Source: Gloeotrichia echinulata CP02
GTDB taxonomy: Bacteria > Cyanobacteriota > Cyanobacteriia > Cyanobacteriales > Nostocaceae
Reading direction: 5' to 3'
Length of the DNA: 64,000 nt
NCBI GenBank assembly: GCA_038087035.1
Contig: CP051187.1
Span: forward strand, 1,302,001-1,366,000
A model generated the notes under the pieces. That model ran no database searches. It saw nothing but the letters and a program-made list of their open reading frames with translations, and had not been told where the DNA came from. The position numbers and the translations under genes were made by a program. This document shows positions 15,738 through 24,624 of this stretch, in pieces; position 1 is the first letter of the stretch, and each line of letters begins with the position of its first letter.

Positions 15738-17021
15738 ATGACTCAAACTGTGAATAATTCCCTATCTGACTCCTCCATTCACCGGACTGTACTGTCAAAT
15801 GGTATTGTATTACTAGTAACAGAAAATCCGGCTGCGGATATCGTCGCGGGGCGAATTTTTGTCCGTGCTGGTAGTACTTCCGAAAACCGGGAGCAGGCTG
15901 GTTTGGCACATTTGTTATCTGCAGTAATGACAAAAGGCTGTGATGGACTTTCTAGCTTAGAAATTGCCGAAAAAGTCGAATCTTTAGGCGCGGGTTTGAG
16001 CGCCGATGCTACGACTGATTATTTTTTGCTGTCCTTAAAGACGGTGACAGCAGATTTTGGCGAAATTTTAACATTGGCGGGGCGACTTTTGCGATCGCCG
16101 ACATTTCCCGAAGCCCAAGTGGAACTAGAACGGCGTTTAGCACTCCAAGATATACGCTCGCAAAAAGAGCAGCCCTTTACCCTCGCTTTTGACCAGCTGC
16201 GACAAGTAATGTACCAACAACATCCCTATGCCATGTCGGTTTTGGGAGATGAAACCACCATGAGTAGTTTAACTCGTGAGGACTTAGTTAAATATCACCA
16301 GACTTATTTTCGTCCAGATAATGTGGTAATTAGTATTGCTGGTAGAGTTACAGCAAAAGAGGCAGTGGCGCTGGTGGAAGCAGTTTTTGGTGATTGGCAA
16401 CCTACCGCCGAACCAACCCCCACATTAAATTTACCAGAAATTCGCGTCGAACCACAACCCAGACTCAAACCCCTACAGTCACAACAATCTATCGTCATGT
16501 TGGGTTATTTGGGACCATCGGTAAGTTCTCCTGACTACGCCCCTCTCAAGTTACTTTCTACCTACTTGGGAAACGGACTTTCTAGTCGCTTATTTGTCGA
16601 ATTGCGCGAAAAGCAGGGTTTGGCTTATGAAGTATCTGCATTTTACCCTACCAGACAGTTGCCAGCCTCATTCGTCGTTTATATCGGTACCGCACCCGAA
16701 AATACCAGCATCGCCCTCAAAGGACTGCAAACAGAAGTAGATTTATTGTCTACCACCGAAGTCACAGCCAGTGCATTCCAGGCTGCTAAAAACAAGATAC
16801 TAGGGCAGTACGCCTTAGGTAAACAAACTAATGGACAAATTGCTCAGATCTATGGGTGGTATGAAATTTTAGGGTTAGGAATTGAGTTTGACCGAACATT
16901 TCAGGAGATGATAGCAGCCGTAAATGTCACCGATGCTATCACAGCAGCGCGTCGGTATTTACACGAACCTTATTTGTCTTTAGTAGGTCCAGAGGAAGCA
17001 ATTAATAGTGCTTGGCTTTAA
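15738..17021 (+). CDS. M16 family peptidase-like protein (non-catalytic partner)
   Basis: A 427-residue M16 homologue. At the position of HxxEH it has AGLAHLLSAV, so the zinc site is lost. The C-terminal half keeps ELREKQGLAYEV, the Arg/Tyr region that in M16B heterodimers binds the substrate carboxylate end. This fits the known arrangement of one zinc subunit and one glycine-loop/Arg-Tyr subunit. It follows the catalytic gene on the same strand, and its stop overlaps the start of a small frame (TAATG), so the three are probably one operon. Confidence 0.9.
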   Translation: MTQTVNNSLSDSSIHRTVLSNGIVLLVTENPAADIVAGRIFVRAGSTSENREQAGLAHLLSAVMTKGCDGLSSLEIAEKVESLGAGLSADATTDYFLLSLKTVTADFGEILTLAGRLLRSPTFPEAQVELERRLALQDIRSQKEQPFTLAFDQLRQVMYQQHPYAMSVLGDETTMSSLTREDLVKYHQTYFRPDNVVISIAGRVTAKEAVALVEAVFGDWQPTAEPTPTLNLPEIRVEPQPRLKPLQSQQSIVMLGYLGPSVSSPDYAPLKLLSTYLGNGLSSRLFVELREKQGLAYEVSAFYPTRQLPASFVVYIGTAPENTSIALKGLQTEVDLLSTTEVTASAFQAAKNKILGQYALGKQTNGQIAQIYGWYEILGLGIEFDRTFQEMIAAVNVTDAITAARRYLHEPYLSLVGPEEAINSAWL

Positions 17022-17161
17022 TGTCTACTAAGGTAACTTTACCAGGTAAAGCAGATTTTCAAATTCTTGGAAAAACCTATGTGGTTCATTCCTTTACCCA
17101 GCAAAATTTGTGTGGTGGACTACCAACCAGTAAGGTTTATTTGCACCGAGTTAGGTACTGA
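17021..17161 (+). CDS. Small coupled reading frame, 46 residues, unknown
   Basis: The ATG overlaps the stop of the M16 gene (TAATG at 17019-17023). The product starts MSTKVTLPGKADF and contains one cysteine; it resembles no family I recognise. It could be a genuine small protein or the truncated start of a lost gene, since the sequence after the stop is non-coding. Translational coupling is the only support. Confidence 0.3.
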   Translation: MSTKVTLPGKADFQILGKTYVVHSFTQQNLCGGLPTSKVYLHRVRY

Positions 17162-17241
17162 CGCACAGAAGAATATATTAGCTTTTTTCTAGACTCAAGG
17201 CGCTGTAATATTAGCATCAGAATATTTCAGTGGCAAATTCC

Positions 17242-18153
17242 ATGAAAGGCAGCCTGTCAGTAAGTATCTTGAGTCACTTAAACACACTAAAATCATTTTC
17301 CTTGGGTAGCAAGCCGTTGTCTTGGCTACTTTTATTGTCATCAACCCCTGTTTTTATTAGCACCTCTGCTATAGTATCAATTGCCGCACCAGAGGAAATT
17401 GCTCAAGTAATTGCAGGAGGTACAATTAATCGCCCTACCCTCAAAAGTGGTAGCCAAGGAGAGTCTGTATCGGAACTTCAGGCCGCACTGAAACTTTTGG
17501 GCTTTTATACAGGTCCAGTAGACGGTATATATCAAGAGAATACTGTTAGCGCCGTTTCCCGGTTTAAGCAAGCAGCTGGCTTAACACCTGATGGTGTTGT
17601 TGATAACATCACGTGGCAAAGACTTTTCCCTAGTGGACCAATCGTCTCATCTGGTGTTTCTCCCGCTAACTCCACACCTATGACAGCAGCACCGTTGACT
17701 GTTCCCACCCAATCGCGTAATAATTCATCGCGTAACATTTCTCAGGTTCTCAGACCCATCCCTGAGCCAAAGCCGGCTCAACCAAGACAGGCTAACATCC
17801 CCCGACAAACCAGGACTACATCGCCCCTGATTACACCCAGCCGTAACACACCCAGCCGTAACACACCCACCCGTAATACACCAATAATTAGCCCTGAACG
17901 CAACCCTTCCTTACAATACACCCAAGAAGGATTGCCGATTTTGCGTTTAGGGAATCGTGGTGCTGAAGTTGTCAAATTGCAACAGCAACTACAAAAGCTG
18001 GGTTTTTTAAGTGGGAGTATAGATGGAGACTTTGGTGCAACAACCGAAGCGGCTGTCAAAGCAGCACAAACACGGTATGGTTTAGAGCCTGACGGCGTAG
18101 TCGGTGGGTCTACCTGGGATTTTCTGCTTCAACAATCAAAGCGACAACGTTAA
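17242..18153 (+). CDS. Peptidoglycan-binding protein with two PG_binding_1 domains
   Basis: About 303 residues. An N-terminal hydrophobic segment (around residues 26-46) suggests export or anchoring. Two peptidoglycan-binding domains lie at about 66-130 (SGSQGESVSELQAALKLLGF...DGIY) and 231-299 (GNRGAEVVKLQQQLQKLGF...DGDFG). The linker is rich in P, S, R and N and contains a short tandem repeat (SRNTPSRNTPTRNTP). No catalytic domain is present, so it is likely a wall-binding or structural protein. A GTG at 17230 in frame is an alternative start, and neither has a convincing ribosome site. Confidence 0.88.
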   Translation: MKGSLSVSILSHLNTLKSFSLGSKPLSWLLLLSSTPVFISTSAIVSIAAPEEIAQVIAGGTINRPTLKSGSQGESVSELQAALKLLGFYTGPVDGIYQENTVSAVSRFKQAAGLTPDGVVDNITWQRLFPSGPIVSSGVSPANSTPMTAAPLTVPTQSRNNSSRNISQVLRPIPEPKPAQPRQANIPRQTRTTSPLITPSRNTPSRNTPTRNTPIISPERNPSLQYTQEGLPILRLGNRGAEVVKLQQQLQKLGFLSGSIDGDFGATTEAAVKAAQTRYGLEPDGVVGGSTWDFLLQQSKRQR

Positions 18154-18173
18154 ACTGAGATGAATTTGCTGTA

Positions 18174-18287
18174 TAAGTAGGTCGGTACTAATAAAGTCTA
18201 CTAGTGAGGGTTGTGATTTGTCATTGCTCAGGGTTTGAGGCATGTTTACGTTTCGTAACATTTTTTGGTTTATTCCCGCCTACTTAC
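18174..18287. mobile_element. MITE-like element, AAGTAGGTCGGCGCAAA-ended family
   Basis: Begins TAAGTAGGTCGGTACTAATAAAG and ends TTTATTCCCGCCTACTTAC. Its interior is close to the 9823-9952 copy (GGGTTTGAGGCATGTTTACGTTTCGTAACA). It lies between the peptidoglycan-binding gene and the holin-like gene; the rest of that gap holds only a GTAGAGTGCGTT...AACGTACTCTAC hairpin at about 18335-18365. Confidence 0.7.
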
Positions 18288-18440
18288 ATAGTTCGATGTG
18301 TTTTATCGCTAATAGGCGAGATACTTTCTCATGTAGAGTGCGTTAGGCAAATTTAACGTACTCTACCTTATGAAAGTTTTGTATTTCATTTAATTACAGA
18401 GGCATAATTTAAACTTTCTGCTATTTTTGCTCAACAGCTT

Positions 18441-18803
18441 ATGAAACAGTTTTTATTAACATGGCTCGGTACAGCGGTGGCGTTGTTGATCACCTCTAGA
18501 ATCGTGCCAGGATTTGTGCTTAACGGTTTTGTAGCAGCACTTGTGGTGGCTGTGGTTATCGGCCTGGTTAATGCGACGATTAGACCGATTTTAAGGAATT
18601 TGCGGACTTTGATATTTCCAATTACCTTACTCACTTTTGGTTTATTTACATTTGTCATCAACGCTTTGACTCTGTACATAGCCAGTTTCTTGGTTCCCCG
18701 TACTCTGTTTCTAATTCAGAATTTTTGGGCTGCTTTGTTCGGCTCAATTGTGCTGGCGATTGTTTCTAGTGTGATTAACTATTTTCTGAGAGTCGTTGAT
18801 TGA
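18441..18803 (+). CDS. Phage holin family (superfamily IV, YvlD-like) membrane protein
   Basis: A 120-residue protein with four hydrophobic segments separated by short loops, with NATIRPILRNL after the second and FPITLLTFGLFTFVINALTL in the third. This pattern matches the four-TM holin_4_2/YvlD family, which is widespread on bacterial chromosomes and usually not phage-associated. The function is unknown; an envelope-stress or membrane-permeability role has been proposed for relatives. No phage genes are nearby, so a lysis role is unlikely. Confidence 0.8.
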   Translation: MKQFLLTWLGTAVALLITSRIVPGFVLNGFVAALVVAVVIGLVNATIRPILRNLRTLIFPITLLTFGLFTFVINALTLYIASFLVPRTLFLIQNFWAALFGSIVLAIVSSVINYFLRVVD

Positions 18804-18840
18804 CAAATAATTACTAATTCGTAATTCGTAAGTTCAAACC

Positions 18841-19401
18841 TCACCCTTTCATTTCTTGAGCAACAGCTACTGTTACAGATCCTTCCCCTTGTAACCGAAA
18901 AATTTGTTTAGGAACCAACAGCCTCACTGTCAAATTTGTCAATGAGGAATTGAGAGACTGCTGCTTTTCGAGTTTCTCCCCACCAGCTGCAAAAATAGCA
19001 GCAGCTTCCGCAACGCTGGGAGTCCCCACTTCTTGGTCAATTAATTTGGCTGGATTGGGAACCCAGACGGTACGGAGGATTTCTGCTGGAAAGGTTTTGA
19101 GAGGTAAATTGCGTAAGTGGCAAAATTCCCTTAAACCGACTTCTGAGGCTTTAGTGTCAATAGTAGCAATACCTGCGATCGCATTTTCATCCAGATGATT
19201 TTCTCTAAACACTTGCTGAATCGCCGTTTCCATCAACTGGCGTGATGTCCCTCGCTGACAACCTATTCCCACCCAAAAAACTTCTTGATGCGACTGCAAT
19301 TGACAAATTTTATTATATATAGGACTGATATTTGATTTTTGAAATATACGTAGGCTAGGCATTGCCCACCCTACAGGTACTGAGATTTTTTCAGAAATCA
19401 A
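18841..19401 (-). CDS. Cobalamin biosynthesis CbiG C-terminal domain protein
   Basis: A 186-residue protein made almost only of the CbiG C-terminal domain: VGIGCQRGTS near residue 44, IAGIATIDTKASEVGLREF, and EVGTPSVAEAAAIFAAGG, all typical. CbiG opens the lactone ring of cobalt-precorrin-5A in anaerobic-type cobalamin synthesis; in some organisms its domains are separate or fused to other cob proteins. The first about 25 residues (SVPVGWAMPSLR...) are encoded by a dispersed repeat (GTAGGGTGGGCAATGCC type), so the true start may lie downstream, or the repeat has replaced the original N-terminus. No other cobalamin genes are visible nearby. Confidence 0.85.
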   Translation of the reverse strand: MISEKISVPVGWAMPSLRIFQKSNISPIYNKICQLQSHQEVFWVGIGCQRGTSRQLMETAIQQVFRENHLDENAIAGIATIDTKASEVGLREFCHLRNLPLKTFPAEILRTVWVPNPAKLIDQEVGTPSVAEAAAIFAAGGEKLEKQQSLNSSLTNLTVRLLVPKQIFRLQGEGSVTVAVAQEMKG

Positions 19402-19942
19402 ATATGATTACTATACCATCACTCCAAACTCCTAACATTAAACTCCTGTATGGACGAGTTTATGACAGCAATTTTGCGGTAGATAAACCACACTTTTGAG
19501 GCGCAAGGCCTTACGCCCCCAAGAAGATCTGTGATTCAAATCACTGACAACCAGCGCCAATTCAGAGCAGAAGATCAGGAACTGGTGTGAAGGTTTACTA
19601 TGATACATAAAAATTGAGCTTTAGAATACTGTTCTGAAAAATTAAAAATTATATATTATTGCCATCTAGCACAGTAGGAAACACCGAGGGCGAGACAAGG
19701 TAAAAAGTAAAAGGTAAATTTACTTCTTTATTGTTGCTTCCTTATAATTCTAGAGGCTCCAGCATTTTGCCCTGTCTATCTTGGTGTTTCAATTTCTTCT
19801 TAATCTGTGAAAATTTTTATCAATCAACTACGCTACATTTTTGATTTCTTAAGAATTTGTTTATTTATTATTATGAGTGAATTATATTGGCGTTGCTGAA
19901 TTGAGATAAATTCATATCTCGATTCAGCAACGCCCAAGTTTT
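19402..19942. other. Gene-free 540-base spacer
   Basis: Contains a degenerate GGCGCAAGGCCTTACGCC palindrome (about 19499-19518) and a 19-bp hairpin at its right end (listed separately). The rest is AT-rich with no reading frame of protein-like composition. It may hold the promoter of the CbiG-domain gene. Confidence 0.5.
19889..19934. repeat. Hairpin with GGCGTTGCTGAAT ends
   Basis: GGCGTTGCTGAATTGAGAT and ATCTCGATTCAGCAACGCC form a 19-bp stem (one G-T mismatch) around an 8-base loop, nine bases past the ankyrin gene end. It could act as a terminator for that gene, but the GGCGTTGC ends also match the larger element at 51795-51906, suggesting a minimal mobile repeat. Confidence 0.65.
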
Positions 19943-21226
19943 TTATTCCTGTGCCCCAGCTTTTTGTAAACTCCGCACTATAGCCCTATACCCATTAAAT
20001 TCGGCAATCATCAAAGCCGTATAACCACCGCGATTTTTTAAATTCACATCCGCCCCAGCTTGCAACAAAATCTGCACCGCCTCAAAATCCCCGGCTGAAG
20101 TAGCCCACATCAACGCCGTCGCCCCTGCAGAGTCTTGAAAATTCACATTTGCCCCTTTCGCTAGCAACAGCTGGATCAGTCTTGTATACTGACTTTCTAC
20201 AGCTTTAATCAAAGCTGTTTTGCCATCATCTGCTGGTGTATTAGCATCAGCGCCGTAGTCTAGCAACACTTTGACTATCTGGGTGTGTCCCTGGGATGCT
20301 GCGAGTGTCAAAGGGTTCTCACCCAGGTTTTTTTCCTGAATATTCGCCCCAAAACGCAGCAGGGTTTCCACAATTTGGGTGTGTCCTTGGAACACGGCTA
20401 GAAGTATTGGTGTATCACCGAGGCGATTTTTAATATGGACATTTGCGCCCCGGTCAAGTAATACTTGCACTATATCAACGTAGCCTTCAACAACAGCAAG
20501 GTGTAGGGCAGTTTCTCCATCGCTATCTTGGTGATTAATCAGGGCACCTCGATCTAGTAAAGTCGAGATAATCGCACTGTGTCCCGCCGCTGTAGCCGCC
20601 GATAGCGCCGTTCCACCATCTGTATTTTTCGCAGTCACATCAGCCCCTGCGTCCAGCAGTGTTTGTACAACATCCAGATGCCCCAAGTCTGCTGCTATCA
20701 TTAAAAGTGTTTCGCCTTCTTGATATTGGTAGTTGACATCAGCACCATTTTGTGATATAAGTTGCACAACTGGCGCATGTCCGTGCTTAACTGCCAGTTT
20801 TAAAGCAGTGTCATCATCTTGATCTGCGAGATTCACCTTAGCACCAGCAGCCAGTAAGACTCGCACCAGATCAACATCACCTTTGAGTGCTGCTGCCATC
20901 AAAGCTGTACTGCCATCTTCATTAGTAGCATTGATATCCGCGCCTCTGGATACTAAAAGCTGGACAATATCAGGCTGATTGGCACTAGTTGCTAACATCA
21001 AAGCCGTCAAACCATAGCGTTTTCTTTTCAAGTTAATATTGGCGCCAGCATCCAGCAGCGATCGCACAATTTCGGTATAGCCTAAATTAGCCGCAAACAT
21101 TAAAGCTGTAGTGCCATCGCGATCGCACACGTCTACCTTAGCACCTGCAGCCAGGAACGCACACAGCCGCTTGATATCACCACTTTTAGCAGCCATCAGC
21201 AGCAAGACATCGTTGTTTTGAGTCAT
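19943..21226 (-). CDS. Ankyrin-repeat protein, 13 repeats
   Basis: A 427-residue protein that is ankyrin repeat from end to end. I count 13 units of about 33 residues with the usual TALMxAAxxGHxxIVxxLLxxGAxVN pattern, the first and last being capping repeats. There is no signal peptide, membrane segment or enzyme domain, so it is probably a soluble protein-binding scaffold. The repeats are regular but not identical, so they are not a recent expansion. The target is unknown and the neighbours give no clue. Confidence 0.95.
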   Translation of the reverse strand: MTQNNDVLLLMAAKSGDIKRLCAFLAAGAKVDVCDRDGTTALMFAANLGYTEIVRSLLDAGANINLKRKRYGLTALMLATSANQPDIVQLLVSRGADINATNEDGSTALMAAALKGDVDLVRVLLAAGAKVNLADQDDDTALKLAVKHGHAPVVQLISQNGADVNYQYQEGETLLMIAADLGHLDVVQTLLDAGADVTAKNTDGGTALSAATAAGHSAIISTLLDRGALINHQDSDGETALHLAVVEGYVDIVQVLLDRGANVHIKNRLGDTPILLAVFQGHTQIVETLLRFGANIQEKNLGENPLTLAASQGHTQIVKVLLDYGADANTPADDGKTALIKAVESQYTRLIQLLLAKGANVNFQDSAGATALMWATSAGDFEAVQILLQAGADVNLKNRGGYTALMIAEFNGYRAIVRSLQKAGAQE

Positions 21227-21409
21227 GGAAGAGATTCCGATTGATCATCGCTCAAAATTTAGTCTGAGATTCTTTATCCACTTTTGCAAGAGGGGGGGAT
21301 GAGGAGTTTGGAGTTTCGAGTGATTATCCCAATCCCCAACTTGTTCGGCGAATGAATAAAATAGAGTTATGCTAAGTTTTATGAAGATTTAATAATCAGG
21401 CGAGACACC

Positions 21410-21880
21410 ATGAATTTGGAACTTTCTGCATCCTTGAAGTATTGGCTGAATTTCTTTCACCCACTGACTATGTGGGCACTATTAGCACTGTCAGTCTATG
21501 CTGCCTACCTGGGGCTACAAGTACAGCGTACCAGAAACGCCGAGGGTGACGAGAAAAAAGAACTGATTAAAGGCAAGTATAATATAAGACACGAGCAAAT
21601 AGGGTCTATACTCTTGGCTTTACTTGTAGCGGGTGCGATTGGTGGTATGGCTGTGACTTACATTAATAATGGTAAGTTGTTTGTTGGGCCTCACCTGCTA
21701 GCCGGACTTGGTATGGTAAGTCTAATTGCCTTTTCTGCTGCCTTGTCTCCTTATATGCGTAAAGGGGCAAATTGGGCGCGTACGACGCACATTTTGCTCA
21801 ATTTCACCCTTTTGGGACTTTTTGCTTGGCAAGCAATCACCGGCATAGAGATTGTTCAAAGAATTCTGAGTAATGCATAG
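21410..21880 (+). CDS. DUF4079 family membrane protein
   Basis: A 156-residue protein with four predicted membrane segments. Conserved histidines lie at or near membrane faces (FFHPLTMW, RHEQIG, VGPHLLAG, TTHILLNF), a pattern that resembles cytochrome-b561-like haem ligation; that is inference. I recognise the family as DUF4079, common in cyanobacteria and chloroplast-containing organisms, with unknown function. The ATG at 21410 is preceded by a weak AGGCGAG site. Confidence 0.8.
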   Translation: MNLELSASLKYWLNFFHPLTMWALLALSVYAAYLGLQVQRTRNAEGDEKKELIKGKYNIRHEQIGSILLALLVAGAIGGMAVTYINNGKLFVGPHLLAGLGMVSLIAFSAALSPYMRKGANWARTTHILLNFTLLGLFAWQAITGIEIVQRILSNA

Positions 21881-21885
21881 TTTTT

Positions 21886-21968
21886 AGGCAAGAGTCAAGA
21901 GTCAAAGGTCAAAAGTCAAAAGTTTTTTGTGACCCTTGACCCTTGACCCTTGACCCTTGACCCTTGAC
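21886..21968. repeat. CCCTTGA heptamer array
   Basis: AAGAGTCAAGAGTCAAAGGTCAAAAGTC units followed by five TTGACCC heptamers in a row, running into the stop of the - strand DUF1997 gene at 21969. This is an STRR-type repeat, as described in Calothrix and Anabaena. Confidence 0.8.
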
Positions 21969-22652
21969 TCACCATTTTTTCTGAGACTTAACAGGGAAGG
22001 GTATTCCCAAAGATTGGTGAAAATCTTCTTGTACTTTGCGTGTTAAGCGACGGGAGACTTGGCGGACAATTTGGTTAAGCAAGCGATCGCCTGTAGCTTG
22101 AATTATAGACTTAGGTAATCGCTGAATAAATCGAGGGAAATGAATATCAACGACCAAATCCAATTCCCACTCAACCCGACAAACCTCAATAATTTGATTA
22201 GGGTCATCCTTTACCACATCATCGATTATTTGTAGCGATGCCCGATAGTCTACATCATAACCAGGTGGATGGTAGTCAGGAATGGGAATGGTACGAATCC
22301 GGTAGACACCTTCTGAGGGGGGTAAAAGTTCCAAACCAATTTTTGGCTCTACTTCATAACCAAAAGAGCCAAAAGTACCAATTATTAAAGCATAGCCATT
22401 TTCTCCCAAGGGTTCCACCTTCATCGGTTCAGCGCAACGCGAAAACCATAGGGCGTGACCATTAAGATACTCAGCAACCTTCTGCTTTGGGGCATACATG
22501 GGCATACAATCGTTATAGCGACCGTAAAATTTTGTTGGTGTCGCTGCATTGACTGGTGTGAGTGCATCCTCTGGTGCTGCTAGGTCTGACGACCCAGACA
22601 AAATTGCTTCTTTTATTTCCAAGGTTTTGTATTCGCCGTTGCTTGAAAGCAT
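21969..22652 (-). CDS. DUF1997 family protein
   Basis: A 227-residue soluble protein that I recognise as DUF1997, a family of cyanobacteria and plastids. Landmarks are the central GTFGSFGYEVEPKIGLELLPP and VEWELDLVVDIHFPRF stretches and the C-terminal RLLNQIVRQVSRRLTRKVQEDFH. The alternating beta pattern resembles a START-like or lipid-binding fold, but no function is established. The start ATG at 22652 has no strong ribosome site. Confidence 0.8.
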   Translation of the reverse strand: MLSSNGEYKTLEIKEAILSGSSDLAAPEDALTPVNAATPTKFYGRYNDCMPMYAPKQKVAEYLNGHALWFSRCAEPMKVEPLGENGYALIIGTFGSFGYEVEPKIGLELLPPSEGVYRIRTIPIPDYHPPGYDVDYRASLQIIDDVVKDDPNQIIEVCRVEWELDLVVDIHFPRFIQRLPKSIIQATGDRLLNQIVRQVSRRLTRKVQEDFHQSLGIPFPVKSQKKW

Positions 22653-22834
22653 AAATGCATTCCTGTATCTTATGGCGTTTGTCTATATTAATCATTCCCA
22701 GGTTTTATGGGTCGCTTCGCACTCGGATTTCATTTTGACGGAATCCTCATGAATCTGTCATGAACTCCATAGAATTACTAAAATAAAAAACGGAACGATC
22801 ACACACATACTAGTTTCCCAGGATAGCGTTTTTC

Positions 22835-23491
22835 ATGAAAGCATTTGTAGCAGGCGCAACAGGTGAAACAGGTCGCCGGATTGTGCAAGAACTGATAGCA
22901 CGTAACATTCCCGTTCGGGCTTTGGTACGAGATAAAGACAAAGCTACAGGAATTTTGCCTCCCCAGGCGGAATTAGTGGTGGGCGATGTTTTAAACCCAC
23001 AAAGCCTCACTGCTGCTTTGGGAGATAGCACCGTTCTGCTATGCGCCACTGGCGCCAAACCCAGCTTTGACCCCACTGGCCCCTATAAGGTAGATTTTGA
23101 AGGTACTAAAAATTTAGTAGATGCGGCTAAAACAAAAGGAATTGAGCATTTTGTCTTAGTTTCTTCTTTGTGTGTTTCCAAGCCATTCCATCCCCTGAAT
23201 TTGTTCTGGCTAATTTTGCTTTGGAAAAAGCAAGCGGAGGAATACATCCAAAAAAGCGGTCTTACCTATACAATTGTCAGACCGGGAGGGCTGAAGAATG
23301 AAGATAACTCCAACCCCATAGTGATGCAGAGCGCTGATACATTGTTCGATGGTAGCATTCCCCGGCAAAAAGTTGCTCAGGTTAGTGTCGAATCTCTATT
23401 TGAATCAGCCGCTCGCAATAAAATTGTCGAGATTATTTCTAGACCAGATGCTAGCTCTAAAAGTTTCCCAGAACTCTTTCAACAGTGCTGA
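22835..23491 (+). CDS. NAD(P)-binding atypical short-chain dehydrogenase (SDR)
   Basis: A 218-residue Rossmann protein with the atypical-SDR motif GATGETGRRIV at residues 8-18. The active-site region reads VSSLCVSK rather than the full YxxxK set, as in NmrA/TIC62-like atypical SDRs that bind NAD(P)H without classical dehydrogenase activity. Such proteins in cyanobacteria often act as redox sensors or in quinone or pigment metabolism. It is monocistronic by spacing, with a likely ribosome site (AGGA) 13 bases upstream of the ATG. Confidence 0.88.
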   Translation: MKAFVAGATGETGRRIVQELIARNIPVRALVRDKDKATGILPPQAELVVGDVLNPQSLTAALGDSTVLLCATGAKPSFDPTGPYKVDFEGTKNLVDAAKTKGIEHFVLVSSLCVSKPFHPLNLFWLILLWKKQAEEYIQKSGLTYTIVRPGGLKNEDNSNPIVMQSADTLFDGSIPRQKVAQVSVESLFESAARNKIVEIISRPDASSKSFPELFQQC

Positions 23492-23672
23492 TTAATAACT
23501 GGGGAATTGGGAATTGGGAATTGGAAATTGAAGAGAAATTTTTAAACCCCCCAGTCCCCAATCCCCAGCGATGCACTGAGCGGTCGTTGTGTCCCCAGGT
23601 GTAAACTTTCCCGGAATGAGTGCGTCAATGATTGTGTTTACCTAAAAGAGCGCATATTTAAGGAGTCGGACT

Positions 23673-24401
23673 CTGAAAGGCTTTGAATTCAAAGGCGTTG
23701 AGAAACTAATTGGACCCATAGTCGCCCTGATCGGCTTTGTCTGCTTGTTACAGTGGTATATATATGGAGACTTGCGATCGCCTTCTGATCCCATCTTTGG
23801 TGGTAAACAGCCAGGTTTGGTGATGAAAGGTGGCGACCCTTATATCCGCGCTTTAATGCGAACTATCTCAGCCAGTGAGGCTAATAGCAACCGTCCCTAT
23901 TCTCTTTTGTATGGTGGTCAGCAGGTCACTGACCTCAGCCGCCATCCGGAGGTATGTGTTACTATTGTTGTCGGACCAAATAAGGGAAATTGTTCTACTG
24001 CTGCGGGCAGATACCAAATTATCAATACTACTTGGTATCAAATTGCTCCCAAATATCACCCAAAACCCATGCAGTTAATGTTTTGGGCTTCTTATAGTTT
24101 TGAGCCTGAGTATCAAGATGTAGTGGTTTACCGTTGGTTGACTGATTCACGAGTTTGGGGTGTTGATATTTCTCAACTTTTGCATCAGGGAAAGTTAAAT
24201 GATGTTTTGCGGCGATTGTCTCCCACTTGGACAAGTCTTGGTTATGGTATAGAAACTAATTCGATCACTCGCTCTTTGCCTAAAATTTATCAGACAGTTT
24301 TGCAAGAAGAATTAAACATCAATAATACACCGCCATTGCTAAATTTGTCCCCAAGTCCAACGCCTACACCTTTGCAAACTTCTCGTGACAAGAAGGTTTG
24401 A
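23673..24401 (+). CDS. Lysozyme-like muramidase (glycoside hydrolase, lambda-lysozyme type), probable CTG start
   Basis: The lysozyme part contains the S51-like ISASEA, AAGRYQI and WYQI segments seen in lambda endolysin/GH104-type enzymes, with the catalytic glutamate probably E in SASEAN. The first standard start in frame (TTG, 23745) would cut through a hydrophobic helix. Upstream codons continue as a convincing N-terminus (KGFEFKGVEKLIGPIVALIG) up to a CTG at 23673 that has a near-perfect ribosome site (AAGGAG, 23660-23665, 7-base spacing), and no ATG, GTG or TTG is available before the stop at 23643. The protein is then 242 residues with one N-terminal membrane anchor, consistent with a wall hydrolase. 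It ends in a P/S/T-rich tail. Confidence 0.78.
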   Translation: MKGFEFKGVEKLIGPIVALIGFVCLLQWYIYGDLRSPSDPIFGGKQPGLVMKGGDPYIRALMRTISASEANSNRPYSLLYGGQQVTDLSRHPEVCVTIVVGPNKGNCSTAAGRYQIINTTWYQIAPKYHPKPMQLMFWASYSFEPEYQDVVVYRWLTDSRVWGVDISQLLHQGKLNDVLRRLSPTWTSLGYGIETNSITRSLPKIYQTVLQEELNINNTPPLLNLSPSPTPTPLQTSRDKKV

Positions 24402-24480
24402 GGTGTTGCTTTTTTGTAGGGTGCGTCAGACAATAATACAACTGCGCTAGTCTAAATATTTAGGACTGACACATCCTACC

Positions 24481-24619
24481 AAGTAAGTCGGCGCGAAAAA
24501 ACAAAACTATATTACTACATGTAAATATGTCCCCAATGCTTACCAATAACCAATGACCAATGACCAATGACCAATGACCAATGACCAATGACCAATGACC
24601 AATGACCAATGACCAATGA
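24481..24619. mobile_element. MITE-like element, AAGTAGGTCGGCGCAAA-ended family, right end lost
   Basis: The left half (AAGTAAGTCGGCGCGAAAAAAC...ATGTAAATATG) is nearly identical to the 7697-7845 copy. It is followed by about ten ACCAATG heptamers, and the array stops a few bases before the menH stop codon. The usual GACGACC...CGACCTACTT end is missing. Confidence 0.75.
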
Positions 24620-24624
24620 ACTAA

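Noticed and set aside
18441..18803. Phage lysis module from the holin-like gene and the lysozyme-like gene at 23673
   Set aside because: They are 5 kb apart with unrelated genes between, and both belong to families common on chromosomes.
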